Assembly: GCA_016745315.1 (NCBI GenBank)
Contig: CP066886.1
Location: forward strand, 6,699,965-6,763,964
DNA from: Arthrospira sp. PCC 9108
Lineage (GTDB): Bacteria > Cyanobacteriota > Cyanobacteriia > Cyanobacteriales > Microcoleaceae
Reading direction: 5' to 3'
Length of the DNA stretch: 64,000 bases
In this document: piece after piece, positions 28,650 to 37,981 of the stretch
How the letters are laid out: every line of letters starts with the position of its first letter
Numbering within the stretch: the stretch's first letter is position 1
Program-made: the position numbers and the translations under genes
The notes under the pieces: model-generated
What the model saw: only the letters and a program-made list of their open reading frames with translations
Database searches by the model: none
Told to the model about the DNA's origin: nothing

Positions 28650-29312
28650 ATGATTCCCTATCAAAACCCCATTGATTCTACACCCTATCTAATTTATCCC
28701 CCCTTACCTGACCCCCTATTTATTCCCGGAAAACCCATCAAATTAGGGGTTTTGGCTTCCGGTAGTGGCAGTAATTTTGAAGTAATTGCCCAAAAAATAC
28801 GCGATGGACAACTTAACGCCCAAATACAGGTTTTAGTTTACAATAACCCCAAGGCTAAGGTTAAACAACGCGCCGAAAAGTTTGATATTCCCACTATTCT
28901 GGTTAACCACCGCGACTACCCCACTAGAGAAAGTTTTGATCAGCAGGTTGTTGATACCCTCAATCAATATGATCTTGATTTAGTTGTATTTGCGGGATGG
29001 ATGCGAATTGCTACCCAGGTTTTGGTGACCGCTTTTCCTCACCAAATTATTAACCTACACCCCGCCATATTGCCCAGTTTTCCCGGTATTCGTGGCGTTG
29101 AACAAGCCTTAGAATCGGGAGTTAAAATAACAGGATGCACGGTTCATATTGTCGAGTTGGCTGTTGATAGCGGCCCGATTTTGATGCAAGCGGCTGTCCC
29201 CGTTTTACCCCAAGATACCCCCGAAACTCTCCATCAGCGCATTCAAGTATGTGAACATCAGATTATGGTTGGGGCGATCGCTTTGATGACCCAAAAATTG
29301 CCGTTAACCTAA
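28650..29312 (+). CDS. purN: Phosphoribosylglycinamide formyltransferase
   Basis: A 220-residue enzyme of purine synthesis that transfers formyl from 10-formyl-THF to GAR. Motifs are LASGSGSNFEVIA (phosphate loop), VVFAGWMRI, the catalytic INLHPAILPSFPG with its Asn and His, and GCTVHIVELAVDSGPILMQ containing the Asp. The N-terminus carries about 30 extra Pro-rich residues. The ATG at 28650 was chosen over a TTG 12 bp upstream. It follows leuD by 123 bp with no visible functional link. Confidence 0.94.
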   Translation: MIPYQNPIDSTPYLIYPPLPDPLFIPGKPIKLGVLASGSGSNFEVIAQKIRDGQLNAQIQVLVYNNPKAKVKQRAEKFDIPTILVNHRDYPTRESFDQQVVDTLNQYDLDLVVFAGWMRIATQVLVTAFPHQIINLHPAILPSFPGIRGVEQALESGVKITGCTVHIVELAVDSGPILMQAAVPVLPQDTPETLHQRIQVCEHQIMVGAIALMTQKLPLT

Positions 29313-29551
29313 TTTCATGAAGTTTTGTAAAGAAAAGTTAAGAAATGTTAAAAAAATCGCCTTTTTCTGGGAGGGGGTAGCTTTTGGGGTGGACTTGTGC
29401 TATACTTTTTAGATAATGGGAATATTGCCAATTTTTTAAAAAACGGTTAGATTTCTATTATGAAGCATTACACTTAAATAATCCCACAAATTGCACCAAT
29501 TTGTCAACCCCTGTGAAGGAATTTCGGCTAAAATGCAACTTGGAGCAGAAT

Positions 29552-31255
29552 ATGTCTTTTTTATCATCCTGGCAGCTTTTGAAACCTCGTCATCGTCAAA
29601 GATTACCAGGGCCAGAAATCCGGCCAAATTGGTGGGTAAGTTTAGGTAATTATATCACTCCATCGGATGAAATAACTTGGCAAGAGGAGACAATTGCCAT
29701 TTACCAAACCCAGCCAATTATCAGCTTAAAGCAGCGATTTGTCATAGTAGGGGACAGTAGTTTAATTAACGGGGATATTGAGGAATTATTAGACCATTTA
29801 GACAGCAGGGATAATATTCCCCAAGTCCTCTCGGAGTTACAAGGAATGTTTGCCTTAGTAATTTGGGATAGAAGCCAACGGCGACTGTGGCTAGGGCGAG
29901 ATCCTGTAGGTGCGAGAAATCTATACTATACAATTAACGAAGGTATTTTGCGGGTAGCACCTCGTCTGTCAACCCTAGGGAAATTTCATCCCCAGCAATT
30001 AGATTATCTAGCTTTACGAGACTATCTTTCTTGTGCGTTTATTCCGGGAGAACAAACCATCTGGGAAGGGGTAAAAGAAGTACGTCCGGGGACAATACAC
30101 CAATGGTCAGACGCGGGGAAATCTCCAGAAATACAAGTTTATTGGCAACCTGAAGAACAAATAGGCGATCGCGATCAACCCTTAGAATATTACAGCCAAA
30201 AATTGCGATCGCTTCTTAATGAAGTAGTGGAAGAATCCCTACCTATTGGGGAACCTGTCGGCACTTATTTATCAGGGGGATTAGACTCTAGTGCTATTAC
30301 AGCTTTAGCAAGTCAATTTCATCAGCATCAAGTCCATACTTATTCTATCCATTTTGGTGCTGAATATCCCAACGAATTAGAATTTGCCAATTTAGTAGCC
30401 GAACATTGCCAAACTCAGCATCATATTCTGGAAATAAAGCCAGAAAGTGTATGGGATAATCTAGCAATTACTATGGCAAATTTAGACGACCCCATTGGTG
30501 ATCCTCTGACGGTTCCTAACTATTTATTAGGACAGGTAGCTAAACAGGATGTCGGAGTTATTTTAAACGGGGAAGGAGGCGACCCCTGTTTTGGCGGTCC
30601 GAAAAATAAGCCGATGTTACTCTATGAATTGTATGGGAATATTTACAACCATTTTCCTAATCGTCTGACCACCTATTTAGAGTCTTTTAAAAAATGCTAT
30701 CCCCATTTACCGGAACTTATGAAACCAGAAATTTGGCAGCAGGTGAAAGATGCGCCTTCAGTGTTTGAACCCGACTTAAATGCCGCCAACGAATATTTAA
30801 ATCGATTGATGCTAATTAATATTAAATTTAAGGGGGCAGACCATATTTTAACCAAAGTCAGTAATATGACCTCGGCGGCGGGTTTAGAAGGGCGATCGCC
30901 ATTATTTGATCAGCGAATTGTTGACCTAAGTTTACAAGTGCCACCAGCATATAAACTCTCTGCTGCTAATGAGAAAGCAGTGTTAAAAGCAGCGGTGACT
31001 GATATATTACCAGCATCGATTATTTATCGCCCTAAAAGTGGGATGCGGGTTCCTGTAGGTTCATGGTTTTACCACCATTGGAAACAACGCACCCAGGCAT
31101 TATTATTAAATAAAAATGCGGCGATCGCCCCCTATATTAACCAAAAGTTTATTAAAGAATTTTTTAATCCACAAAGTCCGGCTTATCAAAAATTTGGCAT
31201 AAAACTCTGGTTATTAGTGAGTTTAGAAATTTGGCTACAAACCCATCAAAGTTAA
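29552..31255 (+). CDS. Asparagine synthetase-like protein without the glutaminase Cys
   Basis: A 567-residue AsnB-family protein. The glutaminase-like N-terminal half has the QGMFALVIWDRSQRRLWLGRDPVGARNLYY block. The C-terminal half is the ATP-pyrophosphatase synthetase domain, with the P-loop TYLSGGLDSSAITALA (residues about 238-253) and GLEGRSPLFD. Glutamine-dependent enzymes begin Met-Cys. This one begins MSFLSSW, and no Cys follows within the first 20 residues, so glutamine hydrolysis is unlikely. It may use ammonia or act in amidation of a natural product. A TTG 51 bp upstream would add an unlikely N-terminus. The stop overlaps that of dndD. Confidence 0.8.
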   Translation: MSFLSSWQLLKPRHRQRLPGPEIRPNWWVSLGNYITPSDEITWQEETIAIYQTQPIISLKQRFVIVGDSSLINGDIEELLDHLDSRDNIPQVLSELQGMFALVIWDRSQRRLWLGRDPVGARNLYYTINEGILRVAPRLSTLGKFHPQQLDYLALRDYLSCAFIPGEQTIWEGVKEVRPGTIHQWSDAGKSPEIQVYWQPEEQIGDRDQPLEYYSQKLRSLLNEVVEESLPIGEPVGTYLSGGLDSSAITALASQFHQHQVHTYSIHFGAEYPNELEFANLVAEHCQTQHHILEIKPESVWDNLAITMANLDDPIGDPLTVPNYLLGQVAKQDVGVILNGEGGDPCFGGPKNKPMLLYELYGNIYNHFPNRLTTYLESFKKCYPHLPELMKPEIWQQVKDAPSVFEPDLNAANEYLNRLMLINIKFKGADHILTKVSNMTSAAGLEGRSPLFDQRIVDLSLQVPPAYKLSAANEKAVLKAAVTDILPASIIYRPKSGMRVPVGSWFYHHWKQRTQALLLNKNAAIAPYINQKFIKEFFNPQSPAYQKFGIKLWLLVSLEIWLQTHQS

Positions 31256-33237
31256 TTGTTGATAAAATAACCAGGTACAATAGTTGTATGTCCTTGTTTG
31301 GGGTCATATTTGAGTAAATATTCACGGGCGATCGCATCTTGTTCTCGCAGGCTTTTTAATTCGGGTTCGCCAATTTCTGTGTCTGTAGATAGCAAAATTA
31401 CCTGATGGCTGGCGGAGGGAAAATATCGTTCAATTAGGTTGTAGCGGTGAGAAGAGTCTAGCCTTCCCAGGGGGGTATCAATAGCAACAGGAAGCTGGCG
31501 ACCAGAAACCCGCGCTAGACCCCACAAAAAAGCGATCGCCAATAGTTGTTTTTCCCCTGCAGATAAGCGATGTTTGGGGACGGGTTGACCTTGGGGGTCA
31601 TACAGAGACAAACTAAAATCCTGGGTAGCAATAACCACTCGATGAACTAGGTCTGATTTATGGAGAAGATAGCGGAAACATTCAGTGACTTCTATTTCCA
31701 ATTTATTAAGTTTTCGGAGAGTCAACTTTTCCCGAAATTGTACTAAAGTTTGCTGTACCCTTTCGGAAGTTTGGATAATGTGGTTGGCATTTTTGCGATC
31801 GATAGTCACCTGGCTATATTGCGACAATTCTTTTTTAGTTTTTTCCACCATAGCCTCATAGCGATCGCGCTGACCTATAGCTTGATCATAATCATTTTTC
31901 ACCTTCGCCACATCCGCCGCCGCATCAGAAACGGCCTTTAACAGTTCTTCGTAAACCTCCGGGGGTGCCGCCACATTTAGCTGTCTTTCCTTAGCTACAA
32001 TCGTCTCTTGAATGCCTATCAGCTCCTGTTTTAAAGACTCCGTTTGACTAATTTGATTAGGCAGTTGATGTTCCAGGACACTGGTAAGCTGTCGGAGAGT
32101 AATTTCATCCATATCTAACCAAACTTCCCGTAAATACTCATCGGAATTTTGGGAACTCTCCGACTCCAAAAAACTCCGAACTTTATCCAAAGTAATCTCT
32201 CCTAAATCCAGAGTTTTTAAATAGTCGAATAATCGGCGATCGCGTTCCGCCACCACCTCCCGCGCAATTCTGGCTTTGTGATCACTGATTTCCTTTTCAC
32301 CCTGCAATTTTGCCCTATGTAACAGAGGCTGAATTAATCCCAAAGGCAACATATCCGCCGCTATTTCTCTGAGGCGATCGCGCTTGCCATTTAACCTCTC
32401 TTGTTCCTTGTGTAATTGTGCTTCAATTTGGTCTCTATCTTGGGCTAGTTTACCCCCTTCAGTCCGAAACTTATCACGAGTTTCTTTTTCTCGTTTATGG
32501 GCTTTTTGCAACTCCCCATCAACTCGCAAAACCTCCAACTTTGCCTTTTCTAAATCTGCTATTTGTTCATTTAATCTCGACTCAATTTCCTCCAAAGTAG
32601 CCAACTCAGAAACCTCAGCCAACTCCTTACGTTTCCGACTCACCAAAATATTCAAATCCACCGATAAACGTTCAGCCAATTCCAGCCCCAAAAGCGACTG
32701 AATAGCCTGGATAACCGTAGTCGGAGGACTGTCTAATTCCGCCAATTCCTTCACCTGTTCCCCATCAAATAGAAACAAATTAGAAATTCCCAAAGGAAAG
32801 AAATCTTCAACCCGTTCATCCCAAGTTTCAACCAAACCCTTATCCGGCCAATCATCAATTAAAATACCCAAAGTATCCTTACCATTTTTCAGATTTCTAT
32901 TCCAGCGTCTTTGTATGCGGAATTCCACCTGTTTATTCTCTAAAATATGTTCAAATAATAGTTCAACGCAAGTTTGTTCATGGGGCGGCGTATGTTTATT
33001 AATCGCCTGTTTCAGAAAATCAGAATATGCAATATTTCCCCTAGTCGAACATTGGGCGCGCGCACCATAAAAAACCAAACGCATAGCATCCATTAGCGTA
33101 GTTTTTCCCCCTCCATTCATCCCTCCAAGTAGGACAATAGGACTGACCGTTTCACCAGTAATTTGCGGACGCAGGTTAATCACTTGTTTACCGCGATAGG
33201 GGCCGAAGTTTTGCAGAGTCAATTCCAGGAAAATCAC
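31252..33237 (-). CDS. dndD: DNA sulfur modification protein DndD (SMC-like ATPase)
   Basis: A 661-residue RecN/SMC-like ATPase of the DndCDE complex. Its ATP hydrolysis supports insertion of sulfur into the DNA backbone. Walker A is GGMNGGGKTTLMDAM (residues about 38-52). A long coiled coil spans about 215-500. The signature LSAGEKQLLAIAFLWGLA and Walker B LPVAIDTPLGRLDSSHR lie near 570-605. It starts at GTG and lies 155 bp downstream of dndC on the same strand. The last bases overlap the convergent asparagine-synthetase-like gene. Confidence 0.93.
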   Translation of the reverse strand: MIFLELTLQNFGPYRGKQVINLRPQITGETVSPIVLLGGMNGGGKTTLMDAMRLVFYGARAQCSTRGNIAYSDFLKQAINKHTPPHEQTCVELLFEHILENKQVEFRIQRRWNRNLKNGKDTLGILIDDWPDKGLVETWDERVEDFFPLGISNLFLFDGEQVKELAELDSPPTTVIQAIQSLLGLELAERLSVDLNILVSRKRKELAEVSELATLEEIESRLNEQIADLEKAKLEVLRVDGELQKAHKREKETRDKFRTEGGKLAQDRDQIEAQLHKEQERLNGKRDRLREIAADMLPLGLIQPLLHRAKLQGEKEISDHKARIAREVVAERDRRLFDYLKTLDLGEITLDKVRSFLESESSQNSDEYLREVWLDMDEITLRQLTSVLEHQLPNQISQTESLKQELIGIQETIVAKERQLNVAAPPEVYEELLKAVSDAAADVAKVKNDYDQAIGQRDRYEAMVEKTKKELSQYSQVTIDRKNANHIIQTSERVQQTLVQFREKLTLRKLNKLEIEVTECFRYLLHKSDLVHRVVIATQDFSLSLYDPQGQPVPKHRLSAGEKQLLAIAFLWGLARVSGRQLPVAIDTPLGRLDSSHRYNLIERYFPSASHQVILLSTDTEIGEPELKSLREQDAIAREYLLKYDPKQGHTTIVPGYFINN

Positions 33238-33332
33238 AGAATAGCAGTTTCCGTAAAGGTTAATAGAGTCGAGGCAGAAATAAACAACTTATTGAGTAAG
33301 ACATCAATTTTCATCCTACAGGATTAATCCCA

Positions 33333-33357
33333 CCTGTGACCCATCACAAATCACAGG
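33333..33357. promoter_or_regulatory. Hairpin between dndC and dndD
   Basis: CCTGTGA (33333-33339) and TCACAGG (33351-33357) form a perfect 7-bp inverted repeat with an 11-nt loop in the dndC-dndD gap. It could set the relative expression of the two genes by partial termination or mRNA processing, or be an operator. Only the symmetry is seen. Confidence 0.35.
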
Positions 33358-33392
33358 ATAACTAACCCCTACAGTATCTTAATACATCAGCC

Positions 33393-34976
33393 CTAACTAA
33401 ATTTGAGACTCGCCCAATTTAGTTGTTGGGGAGGTTCGGGTTTTTCACCATTGACAATTTTTTTGATATCTTCAACTTTTCCTTCCTTAGCTGCTTGTTT
33501 CAGGTTCCGCTGATAGTGAGCATTTGCGATCGCTTCTGATTGCGATCTTGAACTGGTTTCAAAGCATCTTTCCAAGGTATCATAGATTCCGGTACGCCGC
33601 GACATCGTTTTATACTGTCGTTCAGTATCCAGCAGTTTCGTCATTAGTTCTAAATACATCATATCTCCTTCGCTGAGTTCCTCCAAAATCTGCCATTCAT
33701 CTACACCCAACATAGCATTATTACCAGGACGCGGGTCTTCAAAAGGTTCTCCTGTTACCTCTTGATAAATTCTCGGTAAGCTATCATCAAATTCGTGTCT
33801 TTCTTCTAACCATATCCTCCGAATTTCGCTAAGTTCCTCCGGTTGAATTAGGGTGATATCCCGCATATCAGGCGGTGCATTTTTACGAACCTGTTGTTGA
33901 ACTGTCAAAAGTCGCCTTAACCAATATTCCCTAGATTCTTTTGTAAAAGGTCCAGGAATTGGCTCTACAGATACTTCTCCTTCTAAATTTCTTTCATAAA
34001 GCTGGACTATACCACTTCTTCTTCTAAAATCTCTTCTATGGCGACTTTCATCAACATCCAATTCTCGACGAAGATCAAGCAGGGGAAGTAACCATTCTTT
34101 CTCTTGATCATTTTGAATCATCGCTGACAGTGATTTATCTTGGCTAACCAGTGTACATACCCAACATCCAAAACGAGAACTTCCACAAGTTGGGGTAGAA
34201 GTATCGACCACTAGAGGACATTCATTGTCTGCACTAGCACCTTTGTACATAGTAAAAAGATCCTTATTACTGTGTCCCCAAGGATTTTGCCACTGCATTA
34301 AATAAAGCCAAACTTCGTCATTTTCCCAATCCTCAATTGGACTATAAACCAAGGAATTAGGTAAGTTCATATTAGGGCTTAGATGAGCACGGACTCTCTG
34401 CTTCTCATATTGCTCCATTCTGATGGCACGACTTTTGCTTTCAGCTTTTCTAATTCCCAGAACTAAAATAGCTTCACCGCTTTTTCGTATAACATCACGA
34501 ATAAATCGGTTAGAAGGTTGTATTTTGAGCCTATCAGTACACCAACGAAACTTACCCCTTGGCGCTGGATAGCCTTTACCAATTAAGCCTACCCAGAAAG
34601 TCTCTGTTAATTCTGGTTGAAGTAAATGAGGCTTAAAGGGTAGTTCTTGTTTTTTAGCCGCTATTTCAATAGTTTTTAGAGAATTACGAACCCACGCTGA
34701 GACTACTGGATTTTCAACTAAGGTATCTGTTGTAATTACATGAATTTTCTTATGGCGTTTTTCTGGGGGTAGTTTGGCGATCGCATTCCAAATTAGTTGT
34801 AATGTGGCTGTGCTATCTTTACCGCCAGAATAACCTATCACCCAAGGAATATGATCCAAGCAGTAGAGTTCTTGAATTTCTTGGGTTAACAATTCTAGTG
34901 ATTCTACAAATTCTTCAATTTTGGTATTTGGCGTATTTTGACTAGGTGGAAATAAATTGATTTGTTCGGCGTTCAT
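33393..34976 (-). CDS. dndC: DNA sulfur modification protein DndC (PAPS-reductase-like)
   Basis: About 527 residues. DndC has a PAPS-reductase/ATP-pyrophosphatase fold. It carries an Fe-S cluster and activates the DNA backbone for sulfur transfer from a cysteine desulfurase (DndA or IscS, not in this window). The PP-loop is WVIGYSGGKDSTATLQL (residues about 47-63). Cluster cysteines are in CGSSRFGCWVC (about 262-272), with a further Cys upstream at about 253. The ATG at 34976 has AGGAG nine bases upstream and is preferred to a TTG at 35021. It is divergent from dndB, with a 173-bp shared promoter region. Confidence 0.93.
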   Translation of the reverse strand: MNAEQINLFPPSQNTPNTKIEEFVESLELLTQEIQELYCLDHIPWVIGYSGGKDSTATLQLIWNAIAKLPPEKRHKKIHVITTDTLVENPVVSAWVRNSLKTIEIAAKKQELPFKPHLLQPELTETFWVGLIGKGYPAPRGKFRWCTDRLKIQPSNRFIRDVIRKSGEAILVLGIRKAESKSRAIRMEQYEKQRVRAHLSPNMNLPNSLVYSPIEDWENDEVWLYLMQWQNPWGHSNKDLFTMYKGASADNECPLVVDTSTPTCGSSRFGCWVCTLVSQDKSLSAMIQNDQEKEWLLPLLDLRRELDVDESRHRRDFRRRSGIVQLYERNLEGEVSVEPIPGPFTKESREYWLRRLLTVQQQVRKNAPPDMRDITLIQPEELSEIRRIWLEERHEFDDSLPRIYQEVTGEPFEDPRPGNNAMLGVDEWQILEELSEGDMMYLELMTKLLDTERQYKTMSRRTGIYDTLERCFETSSRSQSEAIANAHYQRNLKQAAKEGKVEDIKKIVNGEKPEPPQQLNWASLKFS

Positions 34977-35078
34977 TTGATAATACTCCTGTAGATAATT
35001 GCTATAATTTAACCTAAACAACTGGTCTGCTTTTAATCACGGTCCCTCCTAACAGATAGAATAGCCTTGCCGAAATGC

Positions 35079-35100
35079 CCCATATAGGATAGTATATGGG
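35079..35100. promoter_or_regulatory. Inverted repeat in the dndC-dndB divergent promoter
   Basis: CCCATATA and TATATGGG form a perfect 8-bp inverted repeat with a 6-bp spacer, midway between the two divergent dnd start codons. The symmetry and spacing fit a repressor operator. DndB homologues elsewhere are reported to repress dnd transcription. That this site binds DndB or anything else is inference. Confidence 0.45.
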
Positions 35101-35149
35101 TGGGCACAGAAGTTTTTAAAAACCATATCAGTATAGTAGTACAATAGCT

Positions 35150-36729
35150 ATGACGATCGCAAGGAACCCAAAACCAGAAGTCCAGCCGGGGGAACTAGGA
35201 CAATTGCTAACCCAGTTGGTAAATAATAGCGATCGCATTTTAGTTCAACCCACATCAATGGGAGTCACCCAAGGATATATAGGCGCAGTCAGCCTGGAAT
35301 GGGCCGCCCGTGAAATTGGTTATGCTTCTGAATTACCCCTATTTAAAAGCCATATTGACCGGGAAACCCAAAACATAGAAAGAGGTGCAGAAACCATTGA
35401 TGCTATCCTACAGCGACCCCTAGACTGGTCACGTCAAGCTATCCTGGTGCAATACCTCATTACCCACAATTGGGATCGAAAATTCCCCCCCCTCGTCGTC
35501 GTTATTAGTCCCGATTGGGTAGATAACCCGAAAGCGCCACAATGGGATAAAAACGGACAAGCTACCTGTTCAGCAGCCGAATATATACCATTAGATGAAC
35601 ATGGAAAAATAGGCATATTAGATTTATCATCCCCCGTGTCTGTCTTTGCTTTAGATGGACAGCATAGACTTATGGGAATTCAGGGAGTTATAGAATTATT
35701 AAACACCCACCAATTACAACCCTATAGTAAATTGAAAAAGCCGGTAGGTGAACCAATAAATTGGGATAATTTGCCGATAGAAAATATACAGCCAGAACAG
35801 AAACTAGCCGAGTTAAACCAGGAAACTATTGGCATTGAATTTATCCCGGCTGTCTTACCTGGAGAAACTAGACAACAGGCACAAAGGCGGATTAGGTCTA
35901 TTTTTGTACATCTTAATCAAATGGCAGTTAAACTCAGTAAAGGACAGTTGGCTGCATTAGATGAAAATGACGGCTTTTCGATTGTTTGTCGTCAGGTAGC
36001 CGTTAATCATCCCCTACTCAAAGATGAACCCGGACGTAAGCCTCGGATTAACTGGGATAGCGCCACGGTTGCCACCAAATCAACAGTATTAACCACCTTA
36101 CAAGCCTTACGAGATATGGCGGAATTATATCTAGGTTATCACCCCAAATTTCAGGGCTGGAAAGCCACACAACCGGGTTTAGTTCCCTACCGTCCCGAAC
36201 CGGAAGAGTTGGCATCAGGGATTCAGGAATTAATGGTTTTATTTGATGGTTTGGCGAGTTTACCCAGTTATCAAAAACTGACACAAGAAATGGAAACTCC
36301 CGATTTGAGAAGATTCGGATTTGAACGCCCCCAGGATTAGGAAATATTTTGTTTAGACCAGTTGGACAAATAGCGATCGCTCATGGTATTGGTAAGGTAG
36401 TCTTTCACCATAAACAACCATTGGAAACCGTATTTCAAAAGTTAGTTAAATTTGATGAAGAGGGTGGTTTTAATCATATTGAATACCCTCAATCTATATG
36501 GTATGGGGTATTATATGATCCCAATAAACGCCGCGTCCGAGTAGCTGGTCGGTCTTTGGCTACAAATTTAATTGTTTATTTACTAGGAGAAATCACCGAA
36601 TTAATGGATGAGGCAATTCTACGGAAACAATTGGCTGAGGCGCGCACTTTTGAAAATCGGGCGATTAATTTTGAGGGTCGGATAGTTAAACCGAGGGAAG
36701 TAGGATTACCTGACCCTATAGATTTGTGA
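35150..36729 (+). pseudogene. dndB: DndB (DGQHR-domain), frameshifted near the C-terminus
   Basis: Residues 1-396 (35150-36340) hold the DndB/DGQHR signature VFALDGQHRLMGIQGV (residues about 164-179) and end at a TAG after GFERPQD. The remaining 126 residues (LFRPVGQIAIAHGIGK to 36729) continue in another frame from just downstream. This piece looks like the missing C-terminus rather than a separate gene. The frames join at a five-C run (about 36327-36333). One added base gives FERPPGLGNILFRPVGQ and an intact 526-residue protein. DndB is the regulatory member of the dnd system. A natural lesion would truncate it. A TTG 8 bp past the stop could still start the second piece. Confidence 0.78.
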
Positions 36730-36774
36730 TATGATCTAGCCATAGATATTAAATTAATAACAACTAATTAAACC

Positions 36775-37956
36775 ATGGCTAATGATGAACCTCTCCATAA
36801 AATCGACAATTTGGTAGCACCCTTTTATACTGAATACTTCCGCGAAAGGTGTTATTTGGGGTTGATGTGTCGCCAGGGAGGGCGACAAATGATTCAAATT
36901 AATGTCCCAGCCCAAGATTTACCAACTCTGCTACAGGCGCGACCCTCCCTGGGAAATGACCCGGACTCTGGCAAAAATCGACCGGAGATTAAAGGTCATG
37001 CTGAGGAAATTAAAGACTATATTCTCCAGCGTGTTCAGAAAAATCAACCCTGGATTTTGGGAACATTGACAGCTAATGTTAATCCTGAAGATATCCAAAT
37101 TATTGACTTGGGTAGAGGCGTGTGTTTTGTGGTAATTCCCCGTGGTCATAAGTTAGATATCACTGATGGACAACACCGCAAAACGGCGATTCATCAATTA
37201 ATTGAAAGTGATTTAGGAAAGTTAATCGGTGAGGATGATTTTCCGATTACTTTGGTTTTGGAGGAGAATTTTAATCAGTGTCAGACCGATTTTAGGGATA
37301 TGGCGCAAGCCAGACAATTAGATAAATCTTTGCTGGTTTCTTTTGGGGAACATTCGGGTCGCATTGGTATTACCAAAAATTTGGTGAATCGCGTTTCGAT
37401 GTTTTATGGGAAAACTGAGAAGGTGAAAAAAAGCCCTTCCACTAAGCAGAAGTTGATTTATACTAATGCTTATATTGTTAATTTGGTTAGTTGTGCTTTT
37501 ACTAATCAGCCGGATAATGACTTAGAAGATTATGATGTAGAAATGGCATCCCATGAATTAACTCAATGTCTGAATCAGTTTTTTTCGGAATGTCTGGTAA
37601 CATCACATATTGCTAATCAGAGTGTGGATGAATTAACGGTTGAAGAAGTGGCGAATTTTAAGGAAAAATATTTATTGGGTTTTCGGGTGGGCTTGGAAAT
37701 ACTGGGGCGACTGTTATATATGACCTATGACGGTCAGCAAAATGAGTTTAATCGAAATCAAATATCTGAGTTGGCGCAACTTGACTGGTCGCGGGAGAGT
37801 CGCCTATGGGAAAATAACGTGGTAACTATAGATCCTAATCCGAAAAACCCTCATAAACCCTATAAAATTTCGATGGGGGCTAGTCAGGTGAGAATTGCGG
37901 TTAATATAGTTAAAAGCCATTTGGGTTGGGGTTCATCTCATCTCTATCTGAGTTAA
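36775..37956 (+). CDS. DGQHR-domain protein (DndB paralogue)
   Basis: A 393-residue protein with the DGQHR motif in LDITDGQHRKTAIHQL (residues about 124-139), weakly related to DndB. Such second DGQHR proteins often accompany dnd clusters. A role in regulating or gating modification is plausible but unproven. It lies 45 bp after the dndB C-terminal fragment on the same strand and is probably cotranscribed. No nuclease motif is visible. Confidence 0.8.
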   Translation: MANDEPLHKIDNLVAPFYTEYFRERCYLGLMCRQGGRQMIQINVPAQDLPTLLQARPSLGNDPDSGKNRPEIKGHAEEIKDYILQRVQKNQPWILGTLTANVNPEDIQIIDLGRGVCFVVIPRGHKLDITDGQHRKTAIHQLIESDLGKLIGEDDFPITLVLEENFNQCQTDFRDMAQARQLDKSLLVSFGEHSGRIGITKNLVNRVSMFYGKTEKVKKSPSTKQKLIYTNAYIVNLVSCAFTNQPDNDLEDYDVEMASHELTQCLNQFFSECLVTSHIANQSVDELTVEEVANFKEKYLLGFRVGLEILGRLLYMTYDGQQNEFNRNQISELAQLDWSRESRLWENNVVTIDPNPKNPHKPYKISMGASQVRIAVNIVKSHLGWGSSHLYLS

Positions 37957-37981
37957 ATGTTATGGTGGGGGTAGTATACTG

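Noticed and set aside
36349..36729. Separate small dnd gene (possible DndE) between dndB and the DGQHR gene
   Set aside because: The real DndE is at 11.1 kb. This piece continues the DndB sequence after a one-base correction and begins at a weak TTG.
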